Assembly (NCBI GenBank): GCA_945910005.1
Contig: OX246745.1
Coordinates: 12,761,706-12,825,705, forward strand
Direction: 5' to 3'
Length of the DNA stretch: 64,000 nucleotides
Origin: Isoperla grammatica
Taxonomy: Eukaryota; Arthropoda; Insecta; Plecoptera; Perlodidae
Position numbers and translations under genes: made by a program
Notes under the pieces: model-generated
Database searches by the model: none
What the model was told of the DNA's origin: nothing
What the model saw: only the letters and a program-made list of their open reading frames with translations
In this document: positions 56,991-64,000 of the stretch, piece after piece
Numbering within the stretch: the first letter of the stretch is position 1
Layout of the letters: each line of letters opens with the position of its first letter

Positions 56991-58236
56991 GTAAGAAAAT
57001 TAATTTTGTACCTTATATCTTCTTTCAGTTGTCCAGAATTTGGTGGCCAGCAATACAAAAGAAACTCGACATTCATCATTAACCATTTTTACTGCTCATA
57101 ATTCAAAGATGTTCTGTAAATACGCATTGTAATTTGGGTTGTCATAGAAGACCGTACATTACATCCTAGGCCTAGGCCCTAGCTGACCTTAAGAGGCTAT
57201 GCTTTTGTGTATTTATTTATTTTCATTCATGACTGGTCTTAGAGATTCCGGACTTGATTATAGCAGCTGCAGTAGTATTTTACACATCAGTAAGGCCCTA
57301 AGTTGTTTATAGCCTATTTGTAAGTTAGGCACGGTCGAATCTAGGCTAGGCTAGCCTAGCCTAGGCCTAGGCCTAGGCGATTAGAATCCTGTACATTGGT
57401 TCTAGCATGCTTATTAAAGCCTCGGCTACAAAAACAGTATAAATTACAGGGGTAGGCTATCTTTCATACGGATGTAGGGCCTAGGCCTAGGCTAGGCCTA
57501 GGCTGTAGCTGAGTCTTTTATGACTTGTTTGATAACATTGGCCAGATCAATGACCAGGCCTTAGAGGCCTTCTATCACGTTTGTGTCCAAAGTCCAAACC
57601 GTGATGTAGACCTAGCTAGGTCTTATTTTAGTGCAGTTTTGTTTCCAGTTGTACTTATGCATGCACCTTTGCATAGGCCTAAGTCTATTTTACGTTTTAC
57701 AATTTGGCCTCCAGAGTTGTTCTGGTTTACAATGTAGTGTTTGCGTTCGACAAGAATGTCTTCAGTGACTGGCTTTCGTCCCAGTCGATGATTTCTGCTA
57801 CATGTGCATGATTTGAGCTAAGCATAGGCTATGTCCAGCCAGGTCTAGTCCAAGTGTCTACACACCTGGTTGGCCCTAGGCCTAGGCCTACCATAGATGA
57901 CCGACTGCTGATCAATGGTGGCTCATTGTGAGTTTCAATACTCGTACGTACATACATACGTACATACATACATACATACATACATACATACATACATACA
58001 TACATACATACATACATACATACATACATACATACATACATACATACATACATACATACATACATACATACATACATACATACATACATACATACATACA
58101 TACATACATACATACATACATACATACATACATACATACATACATACATACATACATACATACATACATACATACATACATACATACATACATACATACA
58201 TACATACATACATACATACATACATACATACATACA

Positions 58237-58267
<31 letters not shown>

Positions 58268-61213
58268 GTGTGAGAGGGAAAGAAGGATAGGAGCCAACAG
58301 CTTACCTGAAACCATTTGGCAGGCTGCGTAGCGTAGATGACACAAAACAAAACAAAAAACACAACACAAAAACTTCTGGACGTTTCGACGCTTCGGTCTT
58401 GGTCAATTCTCCTTCTGGTGACCAAGACCGAAGCGTCGAAACGTCCAGAAGTTTTTGTGTTGTGTTTTTTGTTTTGTTTTGTGTCATCTACGCTACGCAG
58501 CCTGCCAAATGGTTTCAGGTAAGCTGTTGGCTCCTATCCTTCTTTCCCTCTCACACATGTACTATCCTTTATGCCTGTTCTATATTTCCCATACATACAT
58601 ACATACATACATACATACATACATACATACATACATACATACATACATACATACATACATACATAAGACCGAAACCCAAAGCTTTAAACTACTTTGTTGT
58701 TTATTATTTTGTGTAGGCCTAGGCCAAGGTATTTTAAATTATTATTTAAAAACCATTTTGGTGGAATTTTTGAACTTCGTTTGATATAGGGCCTAGGTCC
58801 GCCTACGGTACTACAAAATATCAAACCGTTTTACACTCCTAGGCTACGCCATGCTTTGAAACGTTTTTTGACTAAAATGTTTTGAAGTGCTTGGTATAAT
58901 ATGTAGCCTAGCCTAGATTCAATGTCATCATTGATCACCATTTGACCTCACCTCACCTGGACTGGAGTGAACCTGATTGGCAATGCTTAGAACGTTGGTT
59001 TGGTGTCTGAAAAGATTTTAGTGTTGGGCATCTTGCCATTATTGTTTGAATAACACAAGAAAAATAACCTTAAATAGCCATAGGCCTATTGAAATGACTT
59101 CAGCCTAAATTTGTAGCCTAGGCCTACAATAGGCCTATGCAAGTGGTGGTGAATAAAGTTTATGCTTTCTTCACTTTTGGCACTAATATTATTTTGTATA
59201 TTTTTTTTCCCTTTTAATGCATTTTAATATATCAGTTTAGTGGTGAGATTGCCAGATAAATTATCTTTTGGGTCTGGCATTTGCTACTGTTGTAATTGTA
59301 GTCGAGTATTCAACTGCAAAGGGGACCCTCTTCATTCAAATGACTAGTGCCTGGGCCTACATGTATGCCTACATAGGTACTACCTTAGGCCTACATTTTT
59401 TAACTGATTGCTCTAAACTTTAGATGCTAATAAATTTCACAATAGTATAGTTGTACAATAACTTCAGTATTGGTTCCGTCACGGGTGGGTGAGCGGCAGC
59501 CAACCAGCGGCCGTGGCTAATTCAAATACCTGCTCGGGTTGGCCGAGGCCGTAAACACGTCATTGATTGATGACGAAAGCATGATTCATATGTTTCATAA
59601 AGCCTATTTGAAATATCGATCTTTGATTGGTTATCGCTCACTCGTCGATGGTGTTCAGATCCTGCAGGGTTGGTTTAGTCGCTTTAAATTAAAGTCCCCC
59701 ACTGAAAATCAGTTTCGTTACTGAGTGGGTGGACTCTAAATGTGAATTTCTTTCTTTCTTTATTTATTTCTTTATTTTTTTATTTATTTATTTATTTGAG
59801 ATTATTAGATTTCAGATGGCAATGTTGTGCCTGTCTCAATTCTGATATCTTAACTTATTTAGAAATGACAATTATGCCTGTTTTTGTCAGTAGCCTATGT
59901 ATTCTTGAAGGATACAATGTATCAATCTGTCTACCTCTTATATTTTAGCGGGCCAGTTCGGTATCGTTCTGACTTCCCACCAGAGTGGGAAGGGGAGAAC
60001 GCGGGGAACTCTGTCTGTCGTTACTTCATCCGTGGAAACTGCATGTATGGGTCTCGTTGCCGGTTCCTGCATTCAGAAGGAAGTGAAGCAGGACCTTCTG
60101 GATCCTCGGGACCACCAGTGCCGAGCGAGTTGTAAGCCTTCATTACATTGCATCACTACCATGACCTACTCGACTTTTATTAAATTTCTTTTAATTGTCC
60201 GTTTCCATTAAGAATGAGTTCTTGTTTATTTTTAAATTGAATTTATTGTAAGTGTTATACACCGCTTTCAATATTTGCCTTCAAATAGCCATGCAAAAAG
60301 CGAGTAGGTCCCAAATCTTTACATGGCATGGCGCACCATGTCACATCAAAATCTCTACAAAATAGCCTAGATTTAACATAGTAGGCCTACCAGTAAAGCA
60401 GATCTAGGCCTATGGGTCTGCCAATCTCTATTGTAAAAGATTGCCTAATTTAAAGGGCGTCACAACACTGTAATTTTCCGGCGTTATAAAATGCGTTATT
60501 TTTTTTAATGATTTATGGCAAAAACTAGAAGTCTCTAGCTTGTACCAGAAATTTATAATAAATTATTGAAATGACCCAAGTTTTGGTGATGCGCGCGCAC
60601 TCGATAATCGTGACGTCACGCTTGCGCATTTTTCAAGTCGAAGCAGACGCCAAATTATGAGCCAGCGCCGTGAAAAACTCTCGCTGTAGCTAAAGATATG
60701 GTGCTCAGAGAACAACAAATGATATCATCGTGTTCTGCAATCTTTTCTCTTCAATAATATTGTTAAAGAAAATATTTTTGTTGAACAGAAAATATAGTTT
60801 TGATTAATTTTCCAAATGCCTTCAATTTCACTTAATTAGCGTGTTTTTAACAACATTGAAAGCCGATAAGATAAACGAAATGTTAAGATATTTTCATACT
60901 GACATATAGCCACATGCATGCAGAAAAATAAAAAAAATATGTCACTTAGCCTATAATTCTTGTCAAAATGTGCAAGTATTTGTGTGGTATATCCAGGCGT
61001 GTTTTGTTGTTGATTCGCGCTGCAGCCTACCGCTGTATGACAGAAATCTCGTTGCGGCTTTTCAGAAAACATTAACCCTTTTACTACTCGTTTGAAACTT
61101 AGCCCACGGGTAACACCACAGAAACCATTATTATTCTTACTATGCGGATTTGTTTGTAGTAATTTAATATTATTTATTACTATGGTAACAATATTATTAG
61201 TAATAATAATAAT

Positions 61214-61259
<46 letters not shown>

Positions 61260-61394
61260 TTAATTATTAAAATAAATAATAATATAATATAAAATAAAAT
61301 AATAATAATAATATAAAATAAAATAATAATAATAATATAAAATAATAATAATATTAATTATTATTGTTATTATTATTATTATTATAAATAGTAA

Positions 61395-61468
<74 letters not shown>

Positions 61469-62905
61469 TTATTATAAGTTTTACTTTTATTATTATTATT
61501 ATTATAAGTATTATTTTACACTTTTATTAGAGGTTTTATTATAGAGATACATTAGAGGATGAGTGTATAATAAGTGATAATGACCGATAACATTTAACAC
61601 ATGCATACGGGATACAAACCCACGTCCCTGTGTCTCATACTAGTCAGGTGTGCGCCAGTTATGATCCATCACGAGCTACAGCGGTTGGGGTAAAGTTTAC
61701 GTTTGTTGGATGAGTAGTATTCTGACAACAGTCAGCCGCGGGCGTGACTCGTTCTGGCGATTGCTTGTACTGCCGCCCAGTTGACCGAAAATGCATCTAA
61801 ATATATTAAACGTACACGTGCACACGTTTCCCTCAATATACATGCCGCATTTTTTTTATTTTTCTGCATGCATGTGGCTATATGTCAGTATGAAAATATC
61901 TTAACATTTCGTTTATCTTATCCGCTTTCAATGTTGTTAAAAACACGCTTATTTAGTGAAATTGAAGGCATTTGGAAAATTAATTAAAACTATGTTTTCT
62001 GTTCAACAAAAATATTTTCTTTAACAATGTTATTGAAGAGAAAAGATCGCAGAACACAATGATATCATTTGTTTTTCTCTGAGCACCATATCTTCAGCTA
62101 CAGCGAGAGTTTTTCACGGCGCTGGCTCATAATTTGGCGTCTGCTTCGACTTGAAAAATGCGCAAGCGTGACGTCACGATTATCGGGTGAGCGCGCACCA
62201 CCAAAACTTGGATAATTTCAATAATTTATTATAAATTTCTGGTACAAGCTAGAGACTTCTAGTTTTCGCCATAAATCAATAAAAAAAAATAACGCATTTT
62301 ATAACGCGGGAAAATCACAGTGTTGTAAAAAAAAGTAGTCTAAGTAGTATGTCCTTTAAGGCTTTTAACAATTCAAACAACCTGTTGCCAACGTCCCTAT
62401 TGAAAGTAGACTCGTAGCAGTAAGTTCTAGATAAATAACATACAAATTGAATTTACAGACAAGATCAACATTCTACTCCCAACCAGAAGCAAATGCAAGA
62501 GATCAACTCATCTAGTAGGATTGCAGATCAAGTAAATGACTGTTGGGCAAATGCACCTGAATTTATACCGTCCAAAGATCACTCTCTTGGTAATTATTTA
62601 TAAAAGTGATACTTTTTCTTATAATGTATCTTTGTTTTTAAAAGTTTTATACTGACAACTGACATGTATTGTTTCTTCAAGCACAAGCCCCAAAGTCATA
62701 TGCTCAAGTTGTAAATGGAGAAGCTACTACCAGCAACATGCCTGTGGAGGCAGCATTTGAAATTCCTCTTTGTCCTCAAATGGAAAAAAACATGGAGTGC
62801 AAATATGGGAAAAACTGCATGTATATACATGGGGATATGTGTGATGTTTGTGGCCGTTGCTCCTTGCATCCTACTGATACTCAACAGCGTAACAAACACC
62901 ACAGT
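56956..62905 (+). CDS. MKRN: Makorin-type E3 ubiquitin ligase, 5' part (continues beyond window)
   Basis: Four coding exons (56956-56990, 59949-60131, 62459-62589, 62682-62905) join with GT-AG borders and phases 2, 2, 1, 0 into 191 residues. They encode MAEYVCTEEQCR, a CCCH finger (CRYFIRGNCMYGSRCRFLH), the WANAPEFIPS motif (compare the conserved EFVPG region), a second CCCH finger (CPQMEKNMECKYGKNCMYIH) and the makorin-specific CDVCGRCSLHPTD Cys/His block. The RING and last CCCH should follow to the right. Family role: ubiquitin ligase with RNA-binding CCCH fingers, usually linked to translation control; inferred. Vertebrate makorins 1 and 2 have two CCCH fingers before the EFVP region and only one is seen here, so an exon in intron 1 may be missed or absent. 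I cannot separate MKRN1 from MKRN2. Confidence 0.92.
57165..57500. repeat. TAGGCC/CCTAGG palindrome cluster in makorin intron 1
   Basis: Runs at about 57,166-57,182, 57,340-57,380 and 57,478-57,502, all made of CTAGG, TAGGCC and GCCTAG units. They begin about 175 bases after the exon 1 donor. Confidence 0.85.
57945..58265. repeat. (CATA)n microsatellite, about 320 bp
   Basis: Nearly uninterrupted ACAT tetranucleotide. Long Tyr-Val-Cys-Met and Thr-Tyr-Ile-His frames on both strands come only from the repeat. Confidence 0.98.
58266..58558. repeat. Foldback hairpin 3 in makorin intron 1, between two (CATA)n arrays
   Basis: Near-perfect inverted arms of about 140 bases with a spacer of a few bases at about 58,410. 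Marks shared with hairpins 1 and 2: CAACAGCTTACCTGAA near the edge, GTAGATGACAC, and GGACGTTTCGACG with GGTCTTGGTCA near the centre. The arms run into CATA repeat on the left, and a second array starts 33 bases after the right arm. Confidence 0.95.
58591..58665. repeat. (CATA)n microsatellite, second array
   Basis: About 75 bases of uninterrupted CATA repeat. Confidence 0.97.
59470..59735 (+). mobile_element. Possible SINE-like element
   Basis: A GC-rich head (CACGGGTGGGTGAGCGGCAG) is found inverted at about 55.07 kb. The tail block CCACTGAAAATCAGT (59,699-59,713) also occurs at 17,881 and 18,418. It ends before a TTTCTTTATTTATT-rich run. No B box is evident, so SINE status is inferred from the shared head and tail only. 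Confidence 0.4.
59949..60131 (+). CDS. MKRN: Makorin exon with N-terminal CCCH zinc finger
   Basis: The acceptor TTATATTTTAG follows a pyrimidine-rich tract; donor GTAAGC. Encodes YRSDFPPEWEGENAG and CRYFIRGNCMYGSRCRFLH with C-x7-C-x5-C-x3-H spacing, then a Gly/Ser/Pro linker. Confidence 0.92.
60454..62355. mobile_element. TTAA-flanked long-inverted-repeat element in makorin intron 2
   Basis: TTAA at 60,450-60,453 and 62,356-62,359 bracket 1.9 kb whose outer roughly 490 bases on each side (about 60,454-60,945 and 61,850-62,355) are diverged inverted copies. Examples: CAACACTGTAATTTTCC, GCGCATTTTTCAAGTCGAAG and TGGCTCATAATTTGGCGTCT pairs. The middle holds ATT/AAT microsatellites (61,200-61,520) and no transposase. 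The right terminus has about 14 extra or diverged bases. Confidence 0.85.
61196..61515. repeat. Compound (AAT)n/(ATT)n microsatellite
   Basis: An AAT array followed by a complementary ATT array, so the tract can itself fold back. Interrupted by ATAAAATA and TTTTA. Confidence 0.95.
62459..62589 (+). CDS. MKRN: Makorin exon with the EFIP motif
   Basis: Acceptor TTTACAG, donor GTAATT. Encodes a Gln-rich linker and NDCWANAPEFIPSKDHSL, matching the conserved W.NA.EFVP segment between the finger clusters. Confidence 0.88.
62682..62905 (+). CDS. MKRN: Makorin exon with internal CCCH finger and Cys/His motif
   Basis: Acceptor CTTCAAG, donor GTAAGA. Encodes APKSYAQVVNGEA, the C-x8-C-x5-C-x3-H finger and CDVCGRCSLHPTDTQQRNKHH, diagnostic of makorins. 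The next exon, expected to begin with a Cys, is not found in the remaining 1.1 kb. Confidence 0.95.
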
Positions 62906-64000
62906 GTAAGACTTTATTTGTACAATTTACATTTAGGCTAACTTATTTAATGATTTATTATGTAATTTTAAATGTTATCGTTTCATTAGACTTGCCCTAA
63001 CTATATGCAGAGTTAGTTAAATTTTTTCCATTATATAAGTTTCAATATTTTATTTACGTAGATGAGTAAGAATCAGTCAAGCATTAGTTCATCTCAAATG
63101 GTGTATGCCCCGTGTGTGTGTGTGTGTTTATGCAAACCATTTTGTCCATTCTAGGCCCTATATATGGGTCAAGCTTTTGCATGGATATGTTTTAGTCAAT
63201 ACTTACCAGAAGATTAGAAGCTGTAACATGACAGAAAAATTCGTCAAGATGACAACCTACAAAAAATGAATAGCTGAAAACATTAGTTTTTTTTATTTAT
63301 TACAATTTTCATGTGAATTTATATTTAAACATGTTTTCATTAAATCATATAGAAAGCTATAAGTAAACACTTGACAACATTTAAAAGTTTGAAAGAGAAT
63401 ACATATCACCAAGGCAAGTGCAAGACAATTCATTCAAGTAACAACATTATAGACTTCTAAAATCAATACAATACATATTATAGAAATATCCATTGCAGCC
63501 CAAGTAGAAAAATTTAAAATACAAAATATGTAGCAAAAATGTATTTTTAATGGCTGCACCTTCATTTTCAAAGTCATTAAATGCTATATGTCCACAACCT
63601 CACGTGTTGATATATACATAATTAGGGCTTATTAAGACATCTGTGGAAGTACGTTGTAAGGTAATTCAAAACTATGAAATACTAGTTTTTAAATAGTAAA
63701 GGATTATTGTGAAATAGCTTTCACATTCTTAGTCCTTTATATTTTTTCCAGAAATATAATGAAACTTTGTCCGGGGCAAAGCTGAGAAGGCTGCAGGGCA
63801 TTTTTTCATTGCATTTATAATAAGTTGTTTGTACAGCCCGAGTGCGACCGCAATTTTCTTGAAATTGTTGGCTCCGAACTGTCAAAAAATAATCAAATGT
63901 AATCATTTGTTTGTTGTGTGGATGCCTATTATTTGACTAGATGTTGTGTTTCCAAGAAATGTGCACATGGTTAAACTTCTGTTATGGCTTCCGGTTATGA
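62906..64000 (+). other. MKRN: Makorin intron, right end of window
   Basis: Begins with the donor GTAAGA. No RING-type CxxC coding stretch was seen before the window ends; includes a short TG repeat at about 63,112-63,126. Confidence 0.6.

Noticed and set aside
57829..58425. Open frames encoding Tyr-Val-Cys-Met or Thr-Tyr-Ile-His repeats
   Set aside because: They are read-through of the (CATA)n microsatellite on both strands, inside a makorin intron.
58302..58784. Matching open frames on both strands around 58.3-58.5 kb
   Set aside because: They have nearly identical sequences because the hairpin arms are inverted copies, not because of a duplicated gene.
60836..61072. Open frames at 60.84-61.07 kb and 61.78-61.99 kb as coding exons
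   Set aside because: They share a segment because they lie in the two inverted arms of the TTAA-flanked element, and neither has splice borders or a domain.

Overview
This is a eukaryotic (metazoan) genomic window: AT-rich, intron-rich, full of non-autonomous DNA transposons, microsatellites and LINE pieces, with no bacterial-type gene layout. Short palindromic runs of TAGGCC/CCTAGG and the mix of hAT, piggyBac-like and LINE elements suggest a marine invertebrate, possibly a non-vertebrate deuterostome. I cannot name the species from sequence alone.

Three spliced protein-coding genes can be rebuilt with consistent splice phases. (1) Minus strand, 28.7 to 18.9 kb: a complete DSTYK (dual serine/threonine and tyrosine protein kinase) gene, ten coding exons, 893 codons plus stop, with a likely 5' non-coding exon near 31.42 kb. 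(2) Minus strand, 48.8 to 43.0 kb: a seven-coding-exon gene whose N-terminal part resembles the DNA-binding domain of NRF1/erect-wing, followed by a C2H2-like zinc finger split over two exons and a basic C-terminal region. Its 5' coding end shows an apparent one-base frameshift in a short A run. A likely 5' non-coding exon ends at 52,203. (3) Plus strand, from 56,956: the first four coding exons of a makorin E3 ubiquitin ligase, running off the right edge before the RING domain.

Other coding material: a LINE ORF1 reading frame open to the left edge (827 to 1, minus); an exon-like plus-strand frame at 9,126-10,066 with about nineteen 10-residue repeats encoded by a 30-bp minisatellite; and decayed LINE reverse-transcriptase tails at 11.4, 15.55, 45.5 and 45.8-46.6 kb.

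Much of the rest is mobile DNA. Seven hAT-like elements have clear terminal inverted repeats and 8-bp target duplications, four of them perfect: 2,518; 8,467; 12,789; 17,663; 19,471; 30,172; 39,986. An eighth, at 49,973, has long inverted arms. Three elements have TTAA duplications (6,062; 37,986; 60,454), the last a 1.9-kb long-inverted-repeat element inside makorin intron 2. Three near-perfect foldback hairpins (21.15, 24.67 and 58.27 kb) share a conserved skeleton despite divergent arms. Clusters of TAGGCC palindromes lie just downstream of the first splice donor of all three genes. The stretches at 31.6-38.0 kb and 13.2-17.6 kb show no supportable gene.
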